Shown in pieces: positions 29,783 through 39,984 of a DNA stretch of 40,543 nt. This stretch comes from Gyrodactylus bullatarudis (lineage: Eukaryota > Platyhelminthes > Monogenea > Gyrodactylidea > Gyrodactylidae), in assembly GCA_012064415.1 (NCBI GenBank), contig SSNU01000009.1:1-40543 (forward strand). The letters run 5' to 3'. The position numbers and the translations under genes are program-made. Each line of letters opens with the position of its first letter. The stretch's first letter is position 1. Under the pieces are notes generated by a model. That model was not told the origin of the DNA. It searched no databases and saw only the letters and a list, made by a program, of their open reading frames with translations.

Positions 29783-30330
29783 CAGTGAACTTCCTAAATA
29801 ATACATATATAAAGAAGAGGACTGACTGAAATAGTTTAGCCTCTCTACTAATAAGTAATGAATTTAAGATTTTTTCTCTCAAAGTCGACCCACTTTGAGT
29901 AGTCCTATCTTTCTTATTTCAAGCTATAATTTGTTGAAAATTTGAATATGTCATCTATGTCTAGCTTGCTATTACCAGAATGATTTTCCGAATCATATCT
30001 CTTAAAATAACATAGTTCAAACTCATTCAATTTGACACGATTCGATGCAAAATCAAAAGTTGAGTCAGCTGGGTAATTTCCATTCCAAAATATTGGCTTA
30101 GAGCAGTTGTAATCGAACTTGAAATCAGTCTTGGATTTTTTCAACTCATTTCAATTTTTTTGGAAAATCAATACGAAAAGTCGTTTTCACAATTGAGAGA
30201 CCCCTCTATTTTAACCAAAGCAAACAAATACGTCATACTCTTTCTCTCTGAGTGATCATATAGCAGACCCTCTTTCTTCCTATTTCACGATGTGAGACCA
30301 GAATCAATGGGTTCATTACATTGAAGACCC
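29783..30330. mobile_element. MITE-related element, longer relative of 15902-16282
   Basis: Starts TA then CAGTGAACTTCCTAAATAAT, matching the left end of the 15.9 kb MITE. The blocks TAGTTTAGCCTCTCTACTAAT and AAAAGTCGTTTTCACAATTG are also shared. Between them lies extra sequence including a 76-codon ORF. The inner block containing AATGGGTTCATT is inverted relative to the other copy. The right terminus was not found. Confidence 0.6.
29914..30144 (-). CDS. ORF inside MITE relative, unknown
   Basis: Reads FDYNCSKPIFWNGNYPADST, FDFASNRVKLNEFELCYFKR, GNSKLDIDDIFKFSTNYSLK. No ATG at its start (TTG at 30144). The composition is protein-like and resembles the style of the host exons, but its possible splice sites do not give a consistent phase. 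It may be internal sequence of the longer transposon. Confidence 0.3.
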   Translation of the reverse strand: MKKSKTDFKFDYNCSKPIFWNGNYPADSTFDFASNRVKLNEFELCYFKRYDSENHSGNSKLDIDDIFKFSTNYSLK

Positions 30331-30494
30331 CTCTTATCGAGTGTTAACTAACCTCCTTTTTGACTATGAGAATAAAATTTTCAGAAACACATTAATCGAG
30401 AAGTCATCCGCAGAAATTGTTCTTTAACAGAACCCCCAAAAATACACTAGATAAATCCAGCCACCTTCTGAACCCATCCAGACCAATAGCTCTA

Positions 30495-30720
30495 ATGAAG
30501 GTGACCTGGTTTGGGTACACTGTGTACCGTAGACATTGAACTACACAATCAACATAACAATCTAATAACGCTAAATTGGTCAAAACTCAGGTAAAAGGAA
30601 CCAAAGGCGACGTTGCGAAAGTGTTATGGAAGCTGCACGTCGCCGATCTAAACGATAGATACTTCGGCCTTACGCTATCAAGAGGAAGGGTTTTGAGAAG
30701 CCGAAATAATAATATGGGAT
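30495..30720 (+). pseudogene. possible integrase C-terminal fragment (gypsy-like)
   Basis: NEGDLVWVHCVP at 30496-30531 resembles the GDLVWV motif near the end of retroelement integrases. A 63-codon frame from 30563 (KVLWKLHVADLNDRYFGLTL, SRGRVLRSRNN) follows. Base composition is richer in GC than the surroundings, like the gypsy element at 33-36 kb. Weak. Confidence 0.3.
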
Positions 30721-31561
30721 TATTTTTAAATAATAATAAAAGATAGATGAAATGAAAATTTATTGAACAATGCATATGTTCTGCTTTACAATTATCATTT
30801 TTATATTAAAAATAGTTGTTATGTACAATTATAAGTAAGGGTTTAGAAAAATAAATAATGAAGATATATATAAAAACAGTAATAATCAAAATAGTTTAGA
30901 AAAAATCTTTGCAAATCTGAATCCATTCTTTGAAATAATATATATATAGTTATCAGTAACGATTCTTCAAGTATTTTTTCAGTCACAATAGAAAAATAAC
31001 TTAGGGAAATCAAGATACTTTATCTAATTTCTTCAGAGTTCTAGTTTCATTCATTATCATTGAAAGGAGGTAATGTCACCAGTGTTGCATTCAGATAACA
31101 ATAGTCTTATTTTATCTTTTAGTCATTTTTTTCAACCAGTCGATCTCTATTCATACATATTTATAATTTCAATTTTTTATAATAGGACCTAGTCCTGCAG
31201 GGACATTTTCTAGCTAATTTCTAGCTTAGAAATCAGTATTTATTCTGTGATATCTTTGTTGAAAATTCAAAGAGTAATTATGTGATCAGTAATCACTATA
31301 GATTTCACTTCCTGCTGTAATAAATATGATCCAACAGGTGAGCTTTAGACTTAAGAAGATTTCTTTTTTTAACTAAATGGAGACATATTTTCTGATATGG
31401 GTTGACAGGCTTCAAGTGATCTAAATGATTCTAGAATGTGAATAAGTTAGTAAAGCGTCAGAATTTCATAAGAAATAGTTTAAATTGTGATTTAGTATAC
31501 TTGTTTAACTCATTACTTCTAGATATATATACATCTTTCATAGTTAAGGAAATAAGTAATA
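30721..31561. other. AT-rich stretch, nothing supported
   Basis: 3' flank of the LINE. Confidence 0.3.
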
Positions 31562-32757
31562 ATTTTTTTTTTTTTTATTTTTTTGGTTCTAGTTAATGAA
31601 TTTCGAGTTAATTTCTCTTTTGAATTCAAATAAACTCATTCTTTTTATAATATTAGGTAATTTTTCAAATAAATTTTTGCTTCTATTGAAGATTGCAAGA
31701 TTCTTGATCTCTCCTTGTACTCTGTATCGATCACGGAGTCCAGGAAGACTTTGAGGAGTAATGCACTTTTTGATGAGAAGAAGGCTTTTGATGTCTCTTC
31801 GAACCATAATTGATTCAGATGGTAGACTGAGTTTTTTCCTGTATGGCTCAGAGAGTTTACGTCGGAAAATTTTGGCAACTTTCTGAAGCTTCATAGACCA
31901 TTCAGGTTTTTCAGGATTCCAGCATCCTGCACAAAATTCAACAACAGATCGTGCCATCATTTTGAAGAGAAAAACTTTCATGAAGTCATTTTTTATGCAT
32001 TTCCGAATTTGCATGCATCTCGATATGAAGGATCTATGAATATCTTTATAATGATCTGTAAAGTCAAAAAAATTATTATATTTAACTCCCAAATCACTAA
32101 TTGTGAATTTAGGATCGATTTTTTTTTCATTTACAAGTATATTTTCTTGTAATGGGATCGTAGTAAAAGGTTTTGTGTAGAAAGTTTTACTTTCATTTAT
32201 GCTAAGCCCGAAGGCTTTTAAATCATTTGAAAGATTTTTTAGAGATGTGTTAATGAATGCAACATCAATAGAATCATCAAAGCTATAGATAATCTTCATA
32301 TCATCAGCATATTTGAAGATCTTAGCTCCAGTGACATTTATTTGAGAGAAGACAATATTAAATAATAGAGGACCTACTCTGGAGCCTTGTGGGACACCAG
32401 ATGTAATTAATTGAGGTAATGAATCTCTGTTTTCGAAGGGCACATATTGCTTGCGTTTCGTTAGATATATTTTAAGCATTTCTAGGAGATGTGAACATAC
32501 TTCGTAGTGATGACAGATTTCAATAATTTTGTGAATATAAATTTTGTCAAATGCTTTAGACAAGTCAATATATATTACAACAGATTTCTTTTTATTTTTA
32601 TTAAGAATTGAGACATAATTCAAGAAATTGAAAATATTAGTCTCACAGGATTTGCCTTTACAGAATCCATGTTGATCAGGATCTATTTTCTGTATATCAA
32701 TTGTACCAAGGATTTTGATAAAAAGAATTGAGTCAATGATTTTCATAAGGGTGTTTT
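31562..32757 (-). mobile_element. LINE (non-LTR retrotransposon), 5'-truncated
   Basis: An RT frame followed on the minus strand by an A-rich tail (T run at 31562-31584 on the plus strand), truncated at its 5' side near 32757 where a different coding sequence begins. A possible imperfect target duplication with core TAAGGAA is visible at about 31545 and 32768. Confidence 0.8.
31589..32746 (-). CDS. LINE reverse transcriptase, C-terminal 385 residues
   Basis: Uninterrupted frame. Motifs in order: DPDQHGFCKGKSCETN (about 22-37), VVIYIDLSKAFDKI (motif A, about 55-68), TSGVPQGSRVGPLLFN (motif B, about 115-130), IFKYADDMKII (catalytic YADD, about 142-152), then LKAFGLSINESKT and a thumb/C-terminal region rich in basic residues (RDRYRVQGEIKNLAIFN). 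The N-terminal fingers and any endonuclease are missing, so the first ATG is probably not native. The clade (CR1/Jockey-like or other) cannot be fixed by eye. Intact enough to be young. A fragment of the same family is at 1-290. Confidence 0.9.
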   Translation of the reverse strand: MKIIDSILFIKILGTIDIQKIDPDQHGFCKGKSCETNIFNFLNYVSILNKNKKKSVVIYIDLSKAFDKIYIHKIIEICHHYEVCSHLLEMLKIYLTKRKQYVPFENRDSLPQLITSGVPQGSRVGPLLFNIVFSQINVTGAKIFKYADDMKIIYSFDDSIDVAFINTSLKNLSNDLKAFGLSINESKTFYTKPFTTIPLQENILVNEKKIDPKFTISDLGVKYNNFFDFTDHYKDIHRSFISRCMQIRKCIKNDFMKVFLFKMMARSVVEFCAGCWNPEKPEWSMKLQKVAKIFRRKLSEPYRKKLSLPSESIMVRRDIKSLLLIKKCITPQSLPGLRDRYRVQGEIKNLAIFNRSKNLFEKLPNIIKRMSLFEFKREINSKFIN

Positions 32758-32759
32758 GT

Positions 32760-32996
32760 AGAGTTATGTAAGGAATTTCCTTTGGTCATGCCCATCAACA
32801 ACCGGATGAACGCGGGATTATTCAATAGTTGGACGGCCGCAGGGTTCTGCGCCAACGTTTGCCACATCTCCAACATAGCCATATTCGGTCCAGGAACCAC
32901 CGTTTCACTAGGCTCTTTCACGTCGTCTATTTTGTCCAAATCGACGTCCTGGGAATCACTCCTGAGGGAGGAAAAGTTTTCATTAGTTTCATTCAT
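32760..32996 (-). CDS. gag-like N-terminal ORF, cut by LINE
   Basis: From ATG at 32996: MNETNENFSSLRSDSQDVDL, then DDVKEPSETVVPGP, MLEMWQTLAQNPAAVQLLNN, PAFIRLLMGMTK. Acidic N-terminus and a helical MWQTLAQNP... segment. It lies directly downstream of the gypsy pol end and LTR-like stretch on the same strand, so it may be the start of gag in a tandem LTR-gag arrangement or an extra 3' ORF. No zinc knuckle is present before truncation at the LINE boundary. Confidence 0.45.
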
Positions 32997-32999
32997 ATT

Positions 33000-33185
33000 A
33001 CGCTATCTTCAGTAATATCAAAAACAAGAGTGCCGCCTTTCACAGCGTGTTTTAATATCTCTTTATTTAAAATCTTTTTACATTTTGTTTCAATGCATAT
33101 CTCCTTTCCTCCACTTCAATTTCGATTAATCAATTTAATTCATATTCCTCACATTTCTTCGTATTCACTACATTACCCCCACTTC
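33000..33185 (-). repeat. LTR-like stretch downstream of gypsy pol
   Basis: On the minus strand a purine-rich tract GAAGTGGGGG precedes TGTAGTGAATACGAAG, the arrangement of a polypurine tract and LTR start. AATAAA occurs further on (about 33060). No second LTR copy is in the window and no primer-binding site is obvious, so this is tentative. Confidence 0.4.
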
Positions 33186-33354
33186 GATGTGGAGCATCAG
33201 GAAGTCTATTTATTATAAATAAAATCAGGGTTCCGGAGGGGTTTCCTCACCCTCTTTGGTTTGGAATTCACTTCCACCTCCTCATTTCCGCTCTCATCAC
33301 TATCAGAGATCCTCTGATTTGCTTCTTGGTCATTTAGGAGCTCCTCCTTTGACC

Positions 33355-35373
33355 CTAGCGCTGTGGAGTCTTCTTTATACGGTAAGAACTCCGCTTGATC
33401 GTCAATTCTCTGAATGGTTTCAGCCTGTCAATACTGACAGTATAAGGTTCACCATTCTTATTGACTATGAAATGCTTTCCATCACGTTCTATGACCCTGT
33501 ACGGTCCATAGTACCTGATTCTCTTTTTTTCATCTACTACGTCATTTCGTACCAGCACTCTTTCAGAGCTCATCAAATCTTTTGGTATGTACGTTTTCAT
33601 TTTGTACTCCTTCCTTTCTGGAAAAACTACTTCTCTAATGCTTCTGAACAATTTTTCTGTGTCTATGCTCAGTAGACTCTCTTGCTTATCGCCTACCACC
33701 ACCAGGTCAGTAGGAAGCCTGACGCTCCTACCAAACATTCTTTCCGATGGAGTATGGTCCGCGTATGGAGTACTGTTTATCATCAACTCCACATATGGGT
33801 AAGCCTCATACCAGTCAGCTTTTTCCTCGATGGCTATGAACGTGTCCCTCATGATTCGGTGGACCCGCTCAATAATTCCATTGCTCTGTGGGTGATACGC
33901 CGTAGTACACCTGTGTTCGATATTGAACTCTCTAAGGCAATCCCCAAACTCTTTGGACGTAAAACTGCTACCCCGATCGGTAGTTATGACACTTGGAAAT
34001 CCTTTGATTTTAAAGCATCTCCTCACTAATACTTCTATTATTACCCGCGTACTATCACTGGAAATAGGTTCTAATTGACAGTGTCTGGTTCTTCGATCGA
34101 TAATAGTAAGTATTTTGCTGTAACCATTTGATGGTCTCATGGTTATCACGTCCATGTGAATATGCTCGAAATTTTCTTTGGGTTCTGGGAAAACATCCAG
34201 CTCAGATTTCGTATGTAGCGTCACTTTGCTTTTCTGGCACTGGGGGCATGTCAACACCCACTGCTTTATGTCTCGCATCATGTGAAGCCATACTACTATT
34301 TCGCTAATTAAATTTCGTGATCCACGGATTCCAGGATGAATTATTCCGTGTAAACACTCAAATACTTCTCGTCTCATTTTCAGGGGGATGATAGGTTTAT
34401 ACCGCTCGCCTTTCTGAGAACAAAACAACTTGACCAGACCTCCGCCTTGATCGCGCATTGCTATCAACACTATCTCGTGCTGTTCGTGCTCCGCCCGCAA
34501 ATCTGGGAAACATTCCAATTGTGCTTCTTTAATTTTTTTCAAATCCAATGACTGTAACTTGTACAGACTATTCACTTCTTTCGGCTCTAAACACCGGCTA
34601 AACAACGATTTCTGTTTAATCGGTTGGCGAGATAATACGTCAGCTACAATATTAGCTTCGCCTCTCACGTGGTAAATGACGGACACAAATTGCCCTATAT
34701 ATTCCAAACGTCTCGTTACGTAATCGCTCCTCATGTCCAAATTATTCCATTTTTTGAACGATTGCGTGACCGTTTTATTATCACAGTAAATCCTTACATC
34801 TCTATACCGGATGTAATGGCTAAATTTCTTACACGCCTCGAAAACTCCAATTAGTTCCAAATTGCATATGGGTTGGGTTTTTTCACTGGGGCGCAATGTT
34901 CTCGAATAAAAAGATATGGGTCTAGGCCCGCCTTCTGTGTTTTGCTGTAACACAGCTCCTATACCTAGAGTAGAAGCATCAGTGTAAACCTCGAATGCTA
35001 TGTTTGGCTCTGGGTATTTTAGTATTACTTTATTTGATATTAATTCTTTTAGGATCTCAAAAGTTTTGACTTCCTCGTCATTTAACTTTAACGGTCCATC
35101 CTTAGTGGTGATGGGATTCAGGCTATCTCGTAATACCTTTTCGTAAACAGCCATGTTACGAATAAACCGCCGATAAAAGTTAACTAAACCTAAAAACGAC
35201 ATCTTTTTCTTAGTATTTGGTTCGGGTAATTTCTGTATGGAAATCACCTTGTCGTGCAAAGGCTCTAAACCGTGAACACTCAATTTATGCCCCAAAAATT
35301 CAACTGATTCTTTCACGAACTCGCATTTCGCCAGCTTCACTCTTATGTTGAATTGGGACAATCGTGCCAATAC
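33355..35373 (-). CDS. gypsy pol, RT end + RNase H + integrase
   Basis: 671 residues continuing directly from the TAG at 35374. RT thumb with LVNFYRRFIRNMA (about 60-75). RNase H with EVYTDASTLGIGAVLQQ (about 127-143) and YCDNKTV. Integrase zinc finger HPGIRGSRN...CPQC (about 343-375). Catalytic core with HMDVIT, ITTDRGSSFTS and AYHPQSNGIIERVHR (all three acidic residues present). The end is displaced: at about 33357 the frame shifts and continues as SKEELLNDQEANQRISDSDE and KRVRKPLRNPDFIYNK to a stop near 33217. Confidence 0.9.
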   Translation of the reverse strand, partial: VLARLSQFNIRVKLAKCEFVKESVEFLGHKLSVHGLEPLHDKVISIQKLPEPNTKKKMSFLGLVNFYRRFIRNMAVYEKVLRDSLNPITTKDGPLKLNDEEVKTFEILKELISNKVILKYPEPNIAFEVYTDASTLGIGAVLQQNTEGGPRPISFYSRTLRPSEKTQPICNLELIGVFEACKKFSHYIRYRDVRIYCDNKTVTQSFKKWNNLDMRSDYVTRRLEYIGQFVSVIYHVRGEANIVADVLSRQPIKQKSLFSRCLEPKEVNSLYKLQSLDLKKIKEAQLECFPDLRAEHEQHEIVLIAMRDQGGGLVKLFCSQKGERYKPIIPLKMRREVFECLHGIIHPGIRGSRNLISEIVVWLHMMRDIKQWVLTCPQCQKSKVTLHTKSELDVFPEPKENFEHIHMDVITMRPSNGYSKILTIIDRRTRHCQLEPISSDSTRVIIEVLVRRCFKIKGFPSVITTDRGSSFTSKEFGDCLREFNIEHRCTTAYHPQSNGIIERVHRIMRDTFIAIEEKADWYEAYPYVELMINSTPYADHTPSERMFGRSVRLPTDLVVVGDKQESLLSIDTEKLFRSIREVVFPERKEYKMKTYIPKDLMSSERVLVRNDVVDEKKRIRYYGPYRVIERDGKHFIVNKNGEPYTVSIDRLKPFRELTIKRSSYRIKKTPQR

Positions 35374-36216
35374 CTACTCGATTTTCTCGTAATTTTCTGC
35401 ACTGGTGTCAGTGGCGATTATAATATCGTCCACGTAAGCTTGTATCCCTTCTATTCCCGCTAACGCCATGTCCATTACTCTTGTCGCTCCAGCGTTTTTC
35501 AACCCAAAAGGAGTACCTATATATTCAAATAGCCCAAATCCTGTGTCAACCGCCGTTTTGCGCTGGTCACATTCTCTCACTTTAACTTGGTGATACGCTT
35601 TGTTAGCATCCAGCTTAGAGTAGAACCTCTTACCTGCGAAATGCAGTGTAGCATCCATCAGATTAGGGATTGGGTAGTTATCTTTAACCGTCAAATTGTT
35701 AATCGCACGGTAATCTCCGCATACCCTAGTCTTTTTCTCATTCACCGCGACCGTTAATGGGGACGACCACTCGCTATTTGACCTACGGACTATCCCCTTT
35801 CTTTCCAGCTCTTCTATCTCTTTCTTTACTGCTGCTTGCTTCTCAGGATTAAGTCGTCTCGACCTTATCCTAACCGGGGGACCGGTGGTTTCAATAGCAT
35901 GCTCAAACCCTGATATAAACGTTAGTTCCTCAATGTTGAACACATGCTGGTACTTTTGCAATATCTGTCTCAACTGGGGGTCAGTAACTTGATCAATGGA
36001 GCAGCATGTTCCGCTTTGAATCCACAGCTGACATGGGATTATTTCTGATCTTATTCCATCGATAATTCGATCTTCACTAGAATCAACCAGCCATTTATGC
36101 TTTCTCAAAAATTCAATGCCTAATACATTGAAACCATTGTTGGCAGAAAAGAAAACATGATTATAATTATGATTATTAAATAACATCTCTTTATTCAATA
36201 TTTCGCCTGTTATCAT
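35374..36216 (-). CDS. gypsy pol, protease end + reverse transcriptase
   Basis: 280 residues. NGFNVLGIEFLRKHKW (about 27-42) is the end of an aspartic protease domain whose catalytic Asp lies in missing sequence. The RT begins GIVRRSNSEWSSPLTVAVNE, with RVCGDYRAINNLTV, FYSKLDANKAYHQVKV (KLDLxxGYHQ motif, variant), GLFEYIGTPFGLKNA and catalytic AYVDDIIIAT. A single TAG after NYEKIE (35374-35376) interrupts an otherwise continuous frame. Change of a single Gln or Glu codon would explain it. Confidence 0.9.
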   Translation of the reverse strand: MITGEILNKEMLFNNHNYNHVFFSANNGFNVLGIEFLRKHKWLVDSSEDRIIDGIRSEIIPCQLWIQSGTCCSIDQVTDPQLRQILQKYQHVFNIEELTFISGFEHAIETTGPPVRIRSRRLNPEKQAAVKKEIEELERKGIVRRSNSEWSSPLTVAVNEKKTRVCGDYRAINNLTVKDNYPIPNLMDATLHFAGKRFYSKLDANKAYHQVKVRECDQRKTAVDTGFGLFEYIGTPFGLKNAGATRVMDMALAGIEGIQAYVDDIIIATDTSAENYEKIE

Positions 36217-37773
36217 TTTTCCACCTCCAGGATGTTTTTATGACCGAATAGTAAATTTTTTTCTCTTTCGATTGATGTATGTTTTAATTTTCTAGCATAT
36301 TGGATAACTTGAAATATAAGGATTTTTGGTGAAAACTTTTTTTTTGTCGACCACTATATTCATAAGTTGACTAAGTTGAATTTTTTTTGTGATCTGCCTC
36401 CAAATTTCTAGAGGGTTGGGTTGAATACTAAAAGTTTGAAACTTTGAATATTAGAATAAGAAGTGATTACAGCTTTTTTAGACATTAAACCTACTAGCAA
36501 ATTATGTTCAATGGAAATTACTATATCCATTTGAAATTTAACATAAAGGAGATTTTTGACTAGATAAAATCTTATTCATAACATTATTTTTCTTTTGACA
36601 GAAAATAGTAACGCCCAAGAAGAGTAGATTTAGAACTAGATATAAATAATAATATCTAATTAATAATATTCTATTTAAAATAATATACCAATTTATCTAT
36701 CCATCTTTCATCGTTCTCAAAAAGCATATTTTTTTCATTAAAAAATTCAATTCTTTCATATGATTTCTTGTGAATTATCGGAAAGATGAATTTAAGAAAT
36801 AAATAAATTCTTAGATATAATAGAAAATTGAGAAGATTCTTTAAGATTTATTGTCAAAATTCAGAATCAACAAATAAGAAAGTTATGCCTATTTGAAATA
36901 TGATTAAATCCAAATTTGATTGAAAAATGAAATGAGTTGATTGAAAAGATCAGAGAAAAATCCTTATCGATTTTTACCTTATTAATTGACCCTTTCTTGC
37001 TAATTTCTCGTTATTTTTCATGCGACTTAATTACCTTTCATATACTCAAGTGTAAAGACTATGAGTGAAATACATGGATGTGTGAGGGTATGAATTTACG
37101 TTATATACCATCAAATAGACCATAGCATTCCTATTACTATTCTTTCAACTCTACGTCTGATTTTTGATTTCACTATTCCTTAAACTCTCTTGGTGATTGA
37201 CTGTAAACAAATGATAAAATGTTTAACAAATCAGTGAAAAATAAACACAAATTTATCCTTAGGAATTATTTATTATTGTAATGCTGCAAAAAAATGTTTT
37301 TTCATATATATATAAAGTTATGCTAATATGAAAAAGCTCTGCAATGTGACACAATTTTTACGAAGACACAGTGACATATTAGGAGATCGGCAAATGTACA
37401 TTACAACTATTTTCATATGAAAATTATTATTGTAAACTAAAAACATAAAATTTTCATTTCATTTCAAGTAGAATTGATATAACTTTCCACCTCATTCTCC
37501 TTTACTCTTTGTGCGAGGATTTTTTTCATTTTACTTTACACACTTAATATGTGTATTTGTGATGTATTCCCCTTATGAAAATCAATTTAATGTTTTATTT
37601 TAGCTATGATTGTAAAAATCATTATTGGCGAGATAAGAAATTAGTAACTGATCGTGTAAAGCCTATTCTTAATCCACATCTTCCGAGATCAAAAACATCT
37701 CAAATCTTTCTTTCGGCATACAATTAATTGTTATTAGTTAAATATTCACGTATACGTCCCATGGAGATATTCA

Positions 37774-38120
37774 TTATTGGTTATTTTATAAAAAGAATTT
37801 TATAAGAGATATATATTTCGTCAGGTCTTATCAATCTCTAATCTTGGTTTGATTAAATAATATTTATAAAGTTTTTGATGAATAAATAGTAAATGAAAAA
37901 TATTAAATTGATTTACAAATTTTCCAATTGATGAAAAACCAAAAAACTTCTCCATTCTTGGTTTGTTCGAGCATAGAGAAGCTATTACTAACGGCAGTTA
38001 TCTTGGCCCAATTGATTTCTAATTTTACTTCTCTATACTTGAACTTAATCAAACCAGGATTAAGAGTTGGCGAAATATATATTTCTCTTATAAAATTCTT
38101 TTTATAAAATAACCAATGAT
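37774..38120. repeat. inverted repeat with PLE 3'-end sequence
   Basis: Left arm 37774-37856, right arm 38046-38120 (the right lacks about 12 bases). The outer ends are ATTGGTTATTTTATAAAAAG and its complement. The spacer and right arm are related to 17690-17885, the sequence after a PLE stop codon, including CTTCTCTATACTT and TTTTTGGTTTTTCATCAATTG in opposite orientation. Confidence 0.7.
37804..37839 (-). ncRNA. hammerhead-like motif, core altered
   Basis: Minus strand TTGATAA in place of CTGATGA, stem II region GACCTGAC, GAAA, palindromic TATATA, TC, four-pair stem I (AGAG? side/TCTT, one G-U). It carries the same core changes as the motif at 17843. Confidence 0.4.
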
Positions 38121-39406
38121 AAATATAATTAATTTTTATCCCAACATAGAAATACTACTACTTACTTCATGCGATAACAGTTAATTTCCCTTTGAATATC
38201 ACCATGTTTCAATTATAAACTCACCACTGAGAAGCTCTGTGATAAAATTTAATCATTGAAACGGAAAATTAATATAGTTTAAATATCCGGATCAGTACTC
38301 TCATTTCTTGATTATTTCTGAAGAGTTACACGAATTCTAGAATATTTAAATAAATAAGAAAGGATGCCTAGAAAATTTTGAGGAACAAGCGCTATATTTC
38401 AGGCATATCATTCTTTCTTCACAATGTTATATCATGTTTGGTTTTTATAAGAATTCGAAGTACGTAATGTTGACTCTTTCATAAGCTTCGGAAAATTCCT
38501 GATTCTGCGAAAAATTTTGGTTTTATAATATAAATTTCAAATTATTCTAATTCATAGACTTTTATAGGTATTTTTAAAGAGATGTGTAATTTTGAAAAAC
38601 CTATAAATGAGTTACAGAAATTACCAGAAGAACTTCTTCTATGACTCAAGTATCATTTTTCATGGTGTTATTTTATTGAGTAAATTAATGCTTGATATTT
38701 TCCTATTACAAAATCATTTCTGGTGAGCTAGAGAGAAGTTAAATAGCTAGGAAATCAATCTTTCATAACAATCAAGTACAGGAATTACTTTTTTGAGACC
38801 ATATTCTTGTTCAGTCCCTTAGAAAATGATTGAAATTTAATTACTTATCAGATATTACTTGTTCTTAAGATATACAAAATGAAATATTTGATTCCAAAGT
38901 GTGAGCATATATAAAAAATATCAACTTTTCTATTTAGAATTCTTTATTTCTGTAAATTCATAGCAATAATTTTTGCAGGAATTTATAGTATCAGGAATTT
39001 CCCGAAGCTTACTCTTTCAAATTTTAAACAATTTGATTAAAAACTTTTACGATTTATTTCTTTAACTGAACTAAGATTTACTTAGAATAAATAAGAACTT
39101 ATTTTTAAAAAAACATATTCAATTGTAGATAGATAGAAGATATTCGGATAACTTGTCTTTGTCGATTGCTTGGCTATGTTTACAGGGATTATTAGAGGAA
39201 TAAAATAAAATTTTGATAGATAATCAATGTAACTTCCCTTGTGTTGTGATTTTCATTGCCGAACTTCATTCAAGAATTGATTGGTCATCAAGAGATCGAA
39301 GAGATTTTCTAATATACTAAAGAATCAAGAGGATTTACAATTTTAAAAAAATTTTCTGATTCTAATGAACTATTCATTAAGAGGATTTAGAAGACGAGTG
39401 AATATT

Positions 39407-39446
39407 TAGTTATAAAGCTTATATTTCACCGGTTCTCATCAGACTA
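39407..39446 (-). ncRNA. hammerhead ribozyme-like motif
   Basis: Minus strand: stem I TAGT/ACTA, core CTGATGA (39442-39436), stem II region GAACCGGT (GC-rich but poorly pairing), GAAA, stem III TATAAGCTTTA (one bulged U), TA. It sits 30 nt upstream of, and opposite to, a plus-strand PLE fragment. Confidence 0.5.
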
Positions 39447-39477
39447 TTACACCGGCTAGATATATATATCAAAATGT

Positions 39478-39828
39478 TTGAAAAATCGAAATTCTCAGAT
39501 TGGATCTTTTAATTTGGACCTTCGTGATACAAATCACATGGCTGATGTGACCAACTTCAGCATCCTGTTTCAAGCAAACCCTAGTGACCCGCGAAAGATG
39601 AAAGTAGATTCCTTGGACAAAGCTGAGGCCCACTTCATTAAGAAATTGAATCCAGTCTTATGTAAACAGAAGATTCTTGCAACAAAGCTAGGACTTACAG
39701 GTAAAAGTCGATTTACAAAAAAAAGTAAGCTTGAAAGAGCGGCAAAGCTACTTAAAGATTTTCCTATTGCTAGATCAACTCAGAAACAAAATGGAAATGA
39801 AGTCGGAGTAATAATTGAACCCAATTGA
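39478..39828 (+). pseudogene. Penelope-like element, end of GIY-YIG domain and tail
   Basis: The reading frame contains FSILFQANPSDPRKMKVDSL and EAHFIKKLNPVLCKQK (the last helix of the PLE endonuclease), then ATKLGLTGKSRFTKKSKLER and a polar tail. RT and the catalytic part of the nuclease are absent. The frame stops at 39828, well before the family's usual end. A second copy of the tail begins at about 39985, so the locus is two joined fragments. Confidence 0.75.
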
Positions 39829-39984
39829 AACTACGTCTCATTATAATCAACTCCAATCTTCTGCCCCAACAACAATTATGATTGAGACCCCCATTCTTAT
39901 TTCTTTTTAACGTTCAGGTTCACTTATGAAAAAGGTTATGCGAAAAAGGTTGGTGTGAAGATAGGGATCTGCTAACATTATAAT

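Larger units (their letters stand above)
33217..36240 (-). mobile_element. Ty3/gypsy retrotransposon, pol region, 5'-truncated
   Basis: Protease end, RT, RNase H and integrase in order on the minus strand, followed by a purine tract. No gag, primer-binding site or 5' LTR upstream of 36240, where the frame meets a TAA after HPGGGKMITGEI. One in-frame TAG and one frameshift break it. GC content is visibly higher than the surroundings, consistent with a recent insertion. Confidence 0.85.
36241..39400. other. long AT-rich non-coding stretch
   Basis: About 3.1 kb without a supportable gene. The only structure found is the inverted repeat at 37774-38120. Confidence 0.4.

Noticed and set aside
33256..34029. 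Plus-strand ORFs over the gypsy pol
   Set aside because: Shadows of the minus-strand integrase frame.
38388..38430. Minus-strand GTATGCC-like / TGAAATATAGCGCT sequence
   Set aside because: Probably a very decayed hammerhead relative, but the core CTGATGA is not recognisable.
36700..39350. Possible gene in the AT-rich 36-39 kb stretch
   Set aside because: Only short frames without splice or protein-like support.
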